Position numbers and translations under genes: made by a program. The notes under the pieces are model-generated. The model saw only the letters and a program-made list of their open reading frames with translations, searched no databases and had not been told where the DNA came from. This document shows, piece after piece, positions 1 through 7,320 of a stretch of DNA of 19,620 bases. Numbering within the stretch: the first letter of the stretch is position 1; each line of letters starts with the position of its first letter. The DNA is from LGRD01 sp031415135 (GTDB lineage: Bacteria > Pseudomonadota > Gammaproteobacteria > Burkholderiales > Burkholderiaceae_C): contig JANORB010000271.1 in NCBI GenBank assembly GCA_031415135.1, positions 1 through 19,620 of the forward strand, in the 5' to 3' direction.

Positions 1-4
1 CCAT
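1..4 (-). CDS. Start codon of the next cco gene (probably ccoQ), cut by the window edge
   Basis: On the minus strand an ATG lies at 4-2, eight bases after GAGGAG, a strong ribosome binding site that overlaps the end of ccoO. Only the first codon and one base are inside the window, so the protein cannot be read. In cbb3 oxidase clusters the gene after ccoO is normally ccoQ (a small membrane subunit) followed by ccoP. The identity is inferred from position only. Confidence 0.5.
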
Positions 5-16
5 GTTGTGTGCTCC

Positions 17-649
17 TCATTTGAATGACAGGCCCAGGCCCTGCAGGTAGGCCACCAGCGCGTCGAGCTCGGTCTTGCCCTGCACGGCTTCGCCTGACTT
101 GGCAATCTCGTCGTCGCTGTACGGCACGCCGACGCGTCGCAGCGCGGTCAGTTTGGGCGCCATGTCGGCGGGGGCCAGTGCATTGCGCGCCAGCCAGGGG
201 TATGCGGGCATGTTCGACTCGGGCACCAGGTCACGCGGGTTGTTCAGGTGGATGCGTTGCCACTCGTCGCTGTACTTGCCGCCGACGCGGTGCAGGTCCG
301 GCCCGGTGCGCTTGCTGCCCCACTGGAACGGGTGGTCATAGACGAATTCACCCGCGGTGGAATAGTGGCCATAGCGCAGCGTCTCGGCGCGGAACGGGCG
401 GATCATCTGCGAGTGGCAGTTGTAGCAACCCTCGCGGATGTAGATGTCGCGCCCGGCCAGCTGCTGGGTGGTGTTGGGCTTGAGGCCGGGCGCCGCCTCG
501 GTGGTCGATTTCTGGAAGTACAGCGGCACGATCTCGACCAGGCCGCCGACCGCCACCACCAGCAGGATCAGCACGATCATCAGGAAGTTGTTGGTCTCGA
601 TCTTCTCGTGCGAGAAGCCGCTGGAGGGCTTGGGATCCGGGGTTGCCAT
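17..649 (-). CDS. ccoO: cbb3-type cytochrome c oxidase subunit II (CcoO, monohaem cytochrome c)
   Basis: A 210-aa membrane-anchored cytochrome c subunit that passes electrons toward the CcoN active site from the periplasmic side of the inner membrane. One transmembrane helix is seen at about residues 22-44. The single haem c motif is CYNCH (C75, C78, H79), and the likely axial methionine is M147 in ESNMPAYPW, a family hallmark. The length fits the family. The start ATG (649-647) was chosen because the protein from MATPDPKP onward matches the family. The same frame stays open far upstream, but that part is antisense-like sequence over ccoN. The ribosome site is weak (GAGA about 12 bases before ATG), so translation may depend on ccoN, whose stop lies 32 bases upstream. 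No truncation or frameshift is seen. Confidence 0.96.
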   Translation of the reverse strand: MATPDPKPSSGFSHEKIETNNFLMIVLILLVVAVGGLVEIVPLYFQKSTTEAAPGLKPNTTQQLAGRDIYIREGCYNCHSQMIRPFRAETLRYGHYSTAGEFVYDHPFQWGSKRTGPDLHRVGGKYSDEWQRIHLNNPRDLVPESNMPAYPWLARNALAPADMAPKLTALRRVGVPYSDDEIAKSGEAVQGKTELDALVAYLQGLGLSFK

Positions 650-681
650 GGTGGGTTTTTCTCGTGGATCAGTCTCGTCAA

Positions 682-2136
682 TCAGGCGGGCGCGGCGACC
701 ATCGGGATGGGCAGCGGCGCGTAGCTGCCGCTGGTGGCGGTCTTGACCACGTTCCACACCATGATCAACATGCCGCCCAGGTACAGCAGGCCGCCGGCCA
801 GGCGCACCACGTAGAACGGGAAGGTGGCCTTGACACTTTCGACGAAGCTGTAGACCAGCGTGCCGTCGGGGTTGAGCGCGCGCCACATCAGGCCCTGCAT
901 CACACCGGCAATCCACATCGCCGAGATGTAGAGCACGATGCCGATGGTGGCGACCCAGAAGTGCAACTCGATCGCCCGCACGCTGTACATCCTGGTCTGG
1001 CCGAACATGCGCGGGATCAGGTAGTACAAGGTGCCCATCGAGATCAGCCCGACCCAGCCGAGCGCGCCCGAATGCACGTGGCCGATGGTCCAGTCGGTGT
1101 AGTGGCTCAGCGCGTTGACGGTCTTGATCGACATCATCGGCCCCTCGAAGGTGCTCATGCCGTAGAACGACAGGCTGACGATCAGGAACTTCAGGATCGG
1201 GTCGTCGCGCAATTTGTGCCAGGCGCCGCTCAGGGTCATGATGCCGTTGATCATGCCGCCCCAGCTCGGCGCCAGCAGCACCAGCGAGAACACCATGCCC
1301 ACGCTCTGGGCCCAGTCGGGCAGCGCGGTGTAGTGCAGGTGGTGCGGGCCAGCCCACATGTAGGTGAAGATCAGGGCCCAGAAGTGCACGATGCTCAGCC
1401 GGTAGCTGTACACCGGCCGCTCGGCCTGCTTGGGGATGAAGTAGTACATCATCCCCAGGAAGCCTGCGGTCAGGAAGAAGCCCACCGCGTTGTGGCCGTA
1501 CCACCACTGCACCATCGCGTCCTGCACCCCGGCGTAGGCCGAGTAGCTCTTGGTCAGGCTCACCGGAATGACCGCGCTGTTGACGATGTGCAGCAGCGCC
1601 ACCGTCAGGATGAACGAGCCGAAGAACCAGTTGGCGACGTAGATGTGGCGCACCTTGCGAACCCCGATGGTGCCGAAGAACACGACCGCGTAAGCGACCC
1701 AGACGACCGCCAGCAGGATGTCGATCGGCCACTCCAGCTCGGCGTATTCCTTGCCTTGTGTGAAGCCCATCGGCAGCGAGACGGCGGCCAGCAGGATCAC
1801 CAGCTGATAGCCCCAGAACGTGAAGTCGCCGAGCCGGCCGCCGAACAACCGCACCTGGCAGGTGCGCTGGACCACGTAGTAGCTGCTGGCAAACAGCGCG
1901 CAGCCGCCGAAGGCGAAGATCACCGCATTGGTGTGCAGCGGCCGCAGGCGGCCATAGCTCAACCACGGGATGCCGAAGTTCAGCTCCGGCCAGGTCAACT
2001 GGGCGGCGATGAGCACGCCCACCAGCATGCCCACCACGCCCCACAGCACCGCGGCGAGCGCGAAGTTGCGCACGACGGTGTCGTTGTAGACCGCTTCGGC
2101 GGCATGGCCCGGTCGGCTCGCGGGGACCGAAGTCAT
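682..2136 (-). CDS. ccoN: cbb3-type cytochrome c oxidase catalytic subunit I (CcoN)
   Basis: A 484-aa polytopic haem-copper oxidase subunit that reduces O2 to water and pumps protons; cbb3 enzymes are high-affinity oxidases used at low oxygen. Visible metal ligands are H68 (RPLHTN) and H355 for low-spin haem b, H353 for haem b3 (IGHVHSG), and H215, H265 and H266 for CuB (WWYGHN, GPHHLHY). Y259, six residues before the HH pair, matches the helix VII tyrosine cross-linked to a CuB histidine in cbb3 enzymes. An upstream in-frame ATG at 2178 would add 14 residues. I prefer 2136 because GAGGAG lies about seven bases before it and the first candidate would overlap the end of ccoS. A candidate FNR-type promoter lies directly upstream. 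Confidence 0.97.
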   Translation of the reverse strand: MTSVPASRPGHAAEAVYNDTVVRNFALAAVLWGVVGMLVGVLIAAQLTWPELNFGIPWLSYGRLRPLHTNAVIFAFGGCALFASSYYVVQRTCQVRLFGGRLGDFTFWGYQLVILLAAVSLPMGFTQGKEYAELEWPIDILLAVVWVAYAVVFFGTIGVRKVRHIYVANWFFGSFILTVALLHIVNSAVIPVSLTKSYSAYAGVQDAMVQWWYGHNAVGFFLTAGFLGMMYYFIPKQAERPVYSYRLSIVHFWALIFTYMWAGPHHLHYTALPDWAQSVGMVFSLVLLAPSWGGMINGIMTLSGAWHKLRDDPILKFLIVSLSFYGMSTFEGPMMSIKTVNALSHYTDWTIGHVHSGALGWVGLISMGTLYYLIPRMFGQTRMYSVRAIELHFWVATIGIVLYISAMWIAGVMQGLMWRALNPDGTLVYSFVESVKATFPFYVVRLAGGLLYLGGMLIMVWNVVKTATSGSYAPLPIPMVAAPA

Positions 2137-2163
2137 CGGCGCTCTCCTCGTTTTTTGTGGCGT

Positions 2164-2212
2164 TGCGCGGATTGTCAAAGCCGCTCCGGCTCGCGGGCTT
2201 GACGGGGGTCAA
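2164..2212 (-). promoter_or_regulatory. Candidate FNR/Anr-activated class II promoter for ccoNO(Q), box inside ccoS
   Basis: The minus strand reads TTGACCCCCGTCAA at 2212-2199, a perfect TTGAC-N4-GTCAA dyad like FNR/Anr boxes. A -10-like hexamer GACAAT (2176-2171, 4 of 6 to consensus) predicts a start at about 2164, which puts the box centre at -41.5, the classical class II activator position. The box encodes Leu-Asp-Pro-Arg-Gln in the tail of CcoS. The leader of about 28 nt carries the GAGGAG site of ccoN. Sequence and spacing are seen directly; binding and transcription are inferred. Confidence 0.65.
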
Positions 2213-2357
2213 GCGGGCCGGCCTCAGCCGCCAGGATTCGCTCGCCCTCGCGCTCCAGGTCGTCAAACTGGTCGGCGTGCAGCGCCCAGGCAAACACGCC
2301 CATCAGCACAAACACGACCAGCACCGACAGCGGGATCAGCAGGTACAGGATGTCCAT
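2175..2357 (-). CDS. ccoS: cbb3 oxidase maturation protein CcoS/FixS
   Basis: A 60-aa protein with one N-terminal transmembrane helix (about residues 4-26) followed by the FixS/CcoS hallmark QFDDLEREGERIL near residues 30-42. In this family it is required for insertion of haem b and copper into the cbb3 complex; it is an assembly factor and not a subunit. It starts five bases after the ccoI stop, so the two are probably translated together; the ribosome site (GGGCGG) is modest. Its last codons overlap a candidate FNR box serving ccoN, so the amino acid and operator sequences may constrain each other. The C-terminus (REPERL) is variable in the family. Confidence 0.93.
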   Translation of the reverse strand: MDILYLLIPLSVLVVFVLMGVFAWALHADQFDDLEREGERILAAEAGPLDPRQAREPERL

Positions 2358-2362
2358 GCCGG

Positions 2363-4672
2363 TCAGCCGCCCGCGTGCGGCGCCGTGGGTGGGCGGGCCA
2401 GCCGCAGCGCGTTCAGCACCACCCCCAGCGAGCTGCCCGCCATGCCCAGGCCCGCGGCCCAGGGCGGCAACCAGCCCAGCAGCGCCAGCGGAATGCAGGT
2501 GGCGTTGTAGGCCGCGGCCCAGGCCAGGTTCTGGCGGATCACGCGCAGCGTGCGCCGCGCCAGGTCGCGTGCGTCGGCGATCACGCCCAGGCAGTCCCCC
2601 AGCAGCACCGCATCGGCATGCCCTTGCGACAACGCCGCGCCGTGGGCGAAGGCGAACGACACATCGGCGCGCGCCAGCACCGGCGCGTCGTTCAAGCCGT
2701 CGCCGATCATCGCCACGCAGTGCCCATCGGCCTGCGCATCGGCCACGGCGCGCAGCTTGGACTCGGGCGTGGCGGCGCCACGCGCATCGGCCAGGCCCAG
2801 CCGCGCAGCCAGGGTCTCGACACGCTCGGGGCGGTCGCCCGACAGCAGCGCCACGTGAACCCCGGCGCGCTGCAAGCGGTGGATCGCCGCGGCGGCGTCG
2901 GGGCGCAGGGTTTCGGCCATCTCGAAGCGCACCCACGCCTGGCGCCGCAGCCCGAACCACAGCGCCACGCTGGCGCCGGCTTGGGCCTCGGCTGCGTCGC
3001 TGCCGCTGACCCACGCCAGCGAGCCGAGCCGGTACACCCGGCCATCGGGCGCCTGCGCCTGCAGCCCGGCGCCCGGCCGCTCGTCGACAGCGCGCCAGTC
3101 GCGTTGGGTGGCTGCGGTGTCGGCCGCAACCACCAGCGCGCGCGACAGCGGGTGCGTGGAGTAGCTGGCCAGGCTGGCAGCAAGGTTCAGCAACGGGGTG
3201 GCCTCCAGGCCGAGCGCCACTGCGGCCGGCTGGACCCGCGTGGCCTGGAGCTCGAGCCGGTCTTCGGTCAGCGTGCCGGTCTTGTCGAAGAACAGCCAGT
3301 CGACCCGCGCCAGCGATTCGAGCGCGCCCATGCGCTGCACCAACACGCCCTGGCGCGCCAGCGCGCCGGCGGCCGACAGCAGTGCCGACGGCGTGGCCAG
3401 CGACAGCGCACACGGGCAGGTGACGATCAGCACCGAGACCGCGACCCACACCGCGCGGCTCGGGTCGATCACCGACCACACCGCCGCGGCGCCGGCGGCC
3501 AGCACCAGCACGGCCGCGAGAAACGCGCCGGCCCAGCGGTCGGCCAGCCGAACCGCCTCGGGCCGGGCGACGAGCGCGCCGCGCACCAGCGCGGCGATGG
3601 CGTCGTGGCGGGTGTCGGCCCCGAGTTGCTCCACCGCCATCACCACCGGCGCCATCAGGTTGAAGCTGCCGGCGCTGACGCGGTCGCCAATGCGCTTGGG
3701 CACCGGGCTGGACTCGCCGCTGAGCAGCGCCTCATCGGCCTGCGTCAGCCCGGACAGCAGCCGGCCGTCGGCCGGAAAGCACTCGCCCGCGCTGACCTGG
3801 ACCCGGTCGCCGACCCGCAGTTGCCGGCGCGCCACGGTGCGCAGGCTGCCGTCGGCCTCGATCCGCGCCGCGCTGTCGGGCAGCGTGGACACCGCGCCCT
3901 CCAAAGACGCCGCGATGCGCTGCCGCGCGCGCAACTCCAGCGCCCGCCCGGCCAGCAGGAAGAACACGAACATCGTCAGCGAATCGAAATACACCTCGGT
4001 GCCAAAGCGGCCGCCGGGGTCGAAGGTGGCGCCGGTGCTGGCCACGAAGGTGACGACGATGCCCAGCGCCACCGGCACGTCCATGCCAAGCCGGCCGGCG
4101 GCCAGGTTGCGCCAGGCGGCGCGCAACAGGTCGGCGGCTGAAAACAGCAGCACCGGGATGCTCAGCAGCCAGCCCGCCCACTGCAACAGCCGCAGCAGGT
4201 CGGGGCGGATGTCGCCGGGCTCGGCCAGGTAGGCCGGCGCGGCCACCATCATCACCTGCATCATGCAAAAACCGGCAACGAACAGCTGCCACATCGAGCG
4301 CTTCCAGGCGCGTTCGCGCAACGCGCGCGCCGGCGCGGCCAGGTCGGGCGCGGCGTCGTAGCCGGCGCGCCGGACCGCCGCCACCAGGGCAGACGCCAGC
4401 GTGCGAGCCGGGTCCCAGGTGACTTCAACCAGCGCGCTGCTGGCCGTCACGCGAGCGGCCAGCACGCCGTCGACCCGCATCAGCGCGGCTTCGATCAGGC
4501 CGGCGCAGCCGGCGCAGTGCAGGCCGGACAGCGCGAACCGCGACACCGCGTGGGTGCCACCGCCGGGCAGGCTCACGCGGCGGGTGAAATCGGCCTGCTC
4601 CTGCGGTTCGTCCAGCAGCGCCAGGCGGTCGGGGGCCGGGGGCAGGGCGGGCTGGGTGGCGGCAAGGCTCAT
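2363..4672 (-). CDS. ccoI: Copper-translocating P1B-type ATPase CcoI/FixI for cbb3 assembly
   Basis: A 769-aa inner-membrane ATPase that exports copper to the periplasmic side for CuB of the cbb3 oxidase. Seen in order: an N-terminal heavy-metal domain with CAGC (C53, C56), membrane helices from about residue 127, the actuator motif SGES (318-321), the membrane metal site CPC (419-421), the phosphorylation loop DKTGT (D463), the P1B-specific HP pair (H507-P508), and the hinge GDGLNDAP (657-664). I do not see the extra N-terminal Cys-rich segment (CxHC type) found in many CcoI/FixI proteins, so this is the shorter form. The start lacks a clear ribosome site. A candidate FNR-type promoter lies 22-70 bases upstream. 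A general copper exporter (CopA) is less likely given the ccoS/ccoN neighbours. Confidence 0.94.
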   Translation of the reverse strand: MSLAATQPALPPAPDRLALLDEPQEQADFTRRVSLPGGGTHAVSRFALSGLHCAGCAGLIEAALMRVDGVLAARVTASSALVEVTWDPARTLASALVAAVRRAGYDAAPDLAAPARALRERAWKRSMWQLFVAGFCMMQVMMVAAPAYLAEPGDIRPDLLRLLQWAGWLLSIPVLLFSAADLLRAAWRNLAAGRLGMDVPVALGIVVTFVASTGATFDPGGRFGTEVYFDSLTMFVFFLLAGRALELRARQRIAASLEGAVSTLPDSAARIEADGSLRTVARRQLRVGDRVQVSAGECFPADGRLLSGLTQADEALLSGESSPVPKRIGDRVSAGSFNLMAPVVMAVEQLGADTRHDAIAALVRGALVARPEAVRLADRWAGAFLAAVLVLAAGAAAVWSVIDPSRAVWVAVSVLIVTCPCALSLATPSALLSAAGALARQGVLVQRMGALESLARVDWLFFDKTGTLTEDRLELQATRVQPAAVALGLEATPLLNLAASLASYSTHPLSRALVVAADTAATQRDWRAVDERPGAGLQAQAPDGRVYRLGSLAWVSGSDAAEAQAGASVALWFGLRRQAWVRFEMAETLRPDAAAAIHRLQRAGVHVALLSGDRPERVETLAARLGLADARGAATPESKLRAVADAQADGHCVAMIGDGLNDAPVLARADVSFAFAHGAALSQGHADAVLLGDCLGVIADARDLARRTLRVIRQNLAWAAAYNATCIPLALLGWLPPWAAGLGMAGSSLGVVLNALRLARPPTAPHAGG

Positions 4673-4693
4673 CAGGGTGGCATCGGGTTCGCG

Positions 4694-4742
4694 CCGCGCG
4701 ACTGTAGAAGCCCGCGCTGCGGCGCGCCATGACGTGCGTCAA
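4694..4742 (-). promoter_or_regulatory. Candidate FNR/Anr-activated class II promoter for ccoI
   Basis: The minus strand carries TTGACGCACGTCAT (4742-4729), one base from a perfect TTGAC-N4-GTCAA dyad. The hexamer TACAGT (4706-4701, 4 of 6 to consensus) predicts a start at about 4694, which puts the box centre at -41.5. The predicted leader to the ccoI ATG is 22 nt. The same geometry is seen at the ccoN promoter. Function is inferred from sequence and spacing only. Confidence 0.6.
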
Positions 4743-4751
4743 CCCCTGGGC

Positions 4752-4769
4752 CTGCGCGGCCTTGCGCAG
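4752..4769 (-). terminator. Short hairpin after the GGDEF/EAL gene, possible weak terminator
   Basis: CTGCGC and GCGCAG form a perfect 6-bp stem with a 6-nt loop, lying between the stop of the c-di-GMP gene (4804) and the FNR-like box of ccoI. There is no U-tract, so intrinsic termination is doubtful. It is the only clear dyad in this 131-bp gap apart from the FNR-like box. A direct repeat of GCCCGAC lies just upstream of it on the transcribed strand. Confidence 0.25.
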
Positions 4770-4803
4770 ACGGCGCGGGCCCGACCCAAAGCCCGACAGC
4801 CTC

Positions 4804-7320
4804 CTACGCCAGCGGCAGCGGCGGCGCCGCGTCGCTGCGGCGCAACTGGCCCGGCTCGGGCCTCGGGCGGCGCGCCCAGGCGGCCAGGAAGGCCGGCACC
4901 TCGCTGGCCGGCATCGGGTGCGCCACGAAGTGTCCTTGCATTGCGCCGCAGCCGAAGCCGCCCAGAACGTCCATCTGCTGGGCTTCTTCGACGCCCTCGG
5001 CGACGGTGTTCATGTTCAGCGTGCGGGCCAGGCCGATGATCGTCTTGACGATCGCGCGCGCATCGGCGCGCGACATCAGCTCGCGCACGAAGCTGTGGTC
5101 GATCTTGAGCGTGTCGAACGGAAAGCGGCGCAGGTAGGCGAGCGACGAATAACCGGTGCCGAAGTCGTCCAGCGCAATCCGCAGGCCCAGGCCCTTCAGT
5201 GCGCGCAGGCTCTGGATGGTGGCGTGCGATTCGTTCAGGAACACCGACTCGGTGATCTCCAGCTCGAGCCGGCGCGCGGGCATGCCCAGCGGCTCCAGGA
5301 TCTTGCGGATCGACTCGCAAAAATCGCTCGACATGGCCTGCACCGACGACACGTTGACCGACACATGCACCGCCTCGGGCCAGTCGCCGGCGCTGGCGCA
5401 GGCCTGTTGCAGCACCCAATTGCCCATCTCCAGGATCAGGCCCGATTCCTCGGCCACCGGAATGAACTCGGCCGGCGCGACCTCGCCCAGTTCGGGGTGC
5501 AGCCAGCGCAACAAGGCCTCGAAGCCGATCACCTGCCCGTGCTTGAGGTCGATCTGCGGCTGGTAGACCAGGCGCAGTTCGCCGTTGCCCATCGCACCGC
5601 GCAGGCCATGCTCGATCTGCAGGCGGCGTCGCGTCTGGGTGGCCATGGGCGGCGCGAAGAAGCGGAAGTCGCCGCGCGCTTCGAGCTTGGCCGCGTACAG
5701 GGCCAGGTCGGCGTGGTTGAGCAGGGTGTCGATCTGGGTGCCGTCGGCCGGCGCCATCGCCACGCCGATGCTGGTGCGCAGCGAGATGCTGGCGCCCTGG
5801 ATCTCGCACGGCTGGTGCAGCCGGTCGAGCAGCCGGCGCGTCAGCAGCGCGGCCTCGTCGCGCGAGCTCACCTCGTGCAGGATGACGACGAACTCGTCGC
5901 CGCCGAGCCGGCCGGCGCTGTCGCTGTGGCGAATGCCGGCGAGCAGGCGCCGCGCCACCTCTTGCAGCAGGCCGTCGCCCACCGCGTGGCCGAGCGTGTC
6001 GTTGATTGCCTTGAAGTGGTCCAGGTCCAGGCACAACAGCGCGAACGCTGGTGACAACCCGCCGCCGCCGCCCAGCAGGTCGGCCAGTTGGCCGCGCAAC
6101 TGGTGCCGGTTGGCCAGGCCAGTCAGGGCATCAAAGTGGGCCAGGTGGGTGAGCTTGCTGTTGGCCCGCTGGGCTTGCGTGATGTCGGTGGCCACGCCGC
6201 GCCAGCCGCTGGGCGCGCCTTGGGCTTCGAACAGCGGCTTGGCGGTCAGCGACCACCAGCGCGTCTTGCCGGCGGCCGGCAGCGGCAGCGCCAGGTCCTT
6301 GAACGGCGCGCCGCGCTCCAGGCTCTGGCGCAATGCGCCCAGGTGCTGGCGCTGCTCGGGCGGCAGGCTGAACTGCAGCGCCGCCAGCAGGTCGATGGCG
6401 GGCGCGGCGGCCAGCCTTTCGATCGGCTGCCGAAACGCGTCCAGCAGCTTGGCCGACACATGGCACAGGTGGCCACGGGCGTCGATCTCCCACAGCAGGT
6501 CGCTGGCGTGTTCTTCGAAGTCACGCAACAGCAGGCCGACCACCTGGTGGTGGTGTTCGGCCTCGGCCTGCGCCAGCAGGTGGGCCACGAACAGGCGCGC
6601 GTTGGACCACACGCTGGCCAGCACGATCAACCCGTAGCTGCCCAGCAGCAGGCCCAGCACCAGCGCTTGCGGAAAGCGCGCGCTGACGAGCGTCCAGACC
6701 CCGGCGGTCGACAGGATCAGCACATACGCGGTGGCCGCCACCGGCACCGTGGCCAGCGCGAACCCGCCGGCGCAGATCATGCCGGTGGTGATGGCGCTGA
6801 TGAGCAATTGGTCGGGGCCGCTGGCGTGCTGGAACAGTGTGAGTGGAACGGCGGCCCAGATCAGCGCCAGCACACTGGCATGCAGGGCTGCGCGGCGGAT
6901 CGCGCGCGGTGAGGCGCTGCGCCGGCCGGTGCCGTTCCCCGCGCCACTTTGCTGGCCGGTTTTCTGGCCCGTTCTCTGGCCGGTTCTCTGGCCGGTTTTC
7001 TTGCCGGGCTTCTTGCCATTGCGCCACGCCCGAACCCCCTGCGTGACCACCAGCAGCACCAGGGCCAGCCAGCCCGCCAGCATCCAGCGGTTCGCGCCGT
7101 TCCAGAAGGTGGCGCCCACCAGGCCGGCATTGACCAGGTTGGCCAGCATGGTCAGCGGTGTCAGCCGCAACACAGCCTGCAATTGTTGCGCGCGAAATTG
7201 CCCGGCCAGTGGGTGGTCGTTGGGGAAGGGCTGCAGCGCCAGCCGCACCCCGCGCCACGGGCCGCCGAGTGCGGTGACCATGCGCCCGTGTGCGCTGCGC
7301 ACCATGTTCTTGATGTTCAT
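4804..7320 (-). CDS. Membrane-bound PAS-GGDEF-EAL protein (c-di-GMP synthesis and/or hydrolysis)
   Basis: An 838-aa protein if started at 7320. About six membrane helices lie between residues 55 and 240 (MASE-like, family not recognised), interrupted by a basic TGQ-repeat linker at about 101-142. A PAS-like domain follows at about 262-385, then a GGDEF domain with an intact GGDEF (473-477) and an RHSD inhibitory site (464-467) five residues before it. The EAL domain has EALLR (601-605), ITES, DDFGTGYSSL (718-727), K739 and AEGVE, so the usual metal and catalytic residues are present. Either activity is possible, and the dominant direction cannot be told from sequence. The frame is open upstream into xdhC. 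I chose 7320 (GGGAG three bases before ATG), though 7338 and 7305 are alternatives. The input signal is unknown; the PAS or membrane part probably senses it. Confidence 0.88.
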   Translation of the reverse strand: MNIKNMVRSAHGRMVTALGGPWRGVRLALQPFPNDHPLAGQFRAQQLQAVLRLTPLTMLANLVNAGLVGATFWNGANRWMLAGWLALVLLVVTQGVRAWRNGKKPGKKTGQRTGQRTGQKTGQQSGAGNGTGRRSASPRAIRRAALHASVLALIWAAVPLTLFQHASGPDQLLISAITTGMICAGGFALATVPVAATAYVLILSTAGVWTLVSARFPQALVLGLLLGSYGLIVLASVWSNARLFVAHLLAQAEAEHHHQVVGLLLRDFEEHASDLLWEIDARGHLCHVSAKLLDAFRQPIERLAAAPAIDLLAALQFSLPPEQRQHLGALRQSLERGAPFKDLALPLPAAGKTRWWSLTAKPLFEAQGAPSGWRGVATDITQAQRANSKLTHLAHFDALTGLANRHQLRGQLADLLGGGGGLSPAFALLCLDLDHFKAINDTLGHAVGDGLLQEVARRLLAGIRHSDSAGRLGGDEFVVILHEVSSRDEAALLTRRLLDRLHQPCEIQGASISLRTSIGVAMAPADGTQIDTLLNHADLALYAAKLEARGDFRFFAPPMATQTRRRLQIEHGLRGAMGNGELRLVYQPQIDLKHGQVIGFEALLRWLHPELGEVAPAEFIPVAEESGLILEMGNWVLQQACASAGDWPEAVHVSVNVSSVQAMSSDFCESIRKILEPLGMPARRLELEITESVFLNESHATIQSLRALKGLGLRIALDDFGTGYSSLAYLRRFPFDTLKIDHSFVRELMSRADARAIVKTIIGLARTLNMNTVAEGVEEAQQMDVLGGFGCGAMQGHFVAHPMPASEVPAFLAAWARRPRPEPGQLRRSDAAPPLPLA
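6952..7017. repeat. 12-bp coding tandem repeat, about 5.5 copies
   Basis: Units of the form CTGGCCGGTTCT on the plus strand run at 6952, 6964, 6976, 6988 and 7000, with a half unit at 7012. They encode the K/R-T-G-Q repeat (KTGQRTGQRTGQKTGQ) of the loop between predicted helices 2 and 3 of the GGDEF/EAL protein. The unit length is a multiple of three, so copy-number change would lengthen or shorten the linker by four residues without breaking the frame. Confidence 0.85.

Noticed and set aside
2137..2174. A promoter entirely within the short ccoS-ccoN gap
   Set aside because: The 38 bases hold the ccoN ribosome site and part of the predicted leader, but no -35 or FNR-type half-site; the better candidate box is inside ccoS.
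17..2293. A possible long fusion protein ending in CcoO
   Set aside because: Only the part from 649 downward is CcoO. The upstream extension reads ccoN in the wrong frame and is Arg/His/Ala-rich nonsense.
2375..4141. A 588-codon open frame on the plus strand over ccoI
   Set aside because: It is antisense to ccoI, whose motifs are complete, and it has low-complexity Arg/Gln/His/Ala composition.
4752..4769. A strong intrinsic terminator before the cco cluster
   Set aside because: The stem is only 6 bp and has no U-tract, so it is listed only as a weak hairpin.
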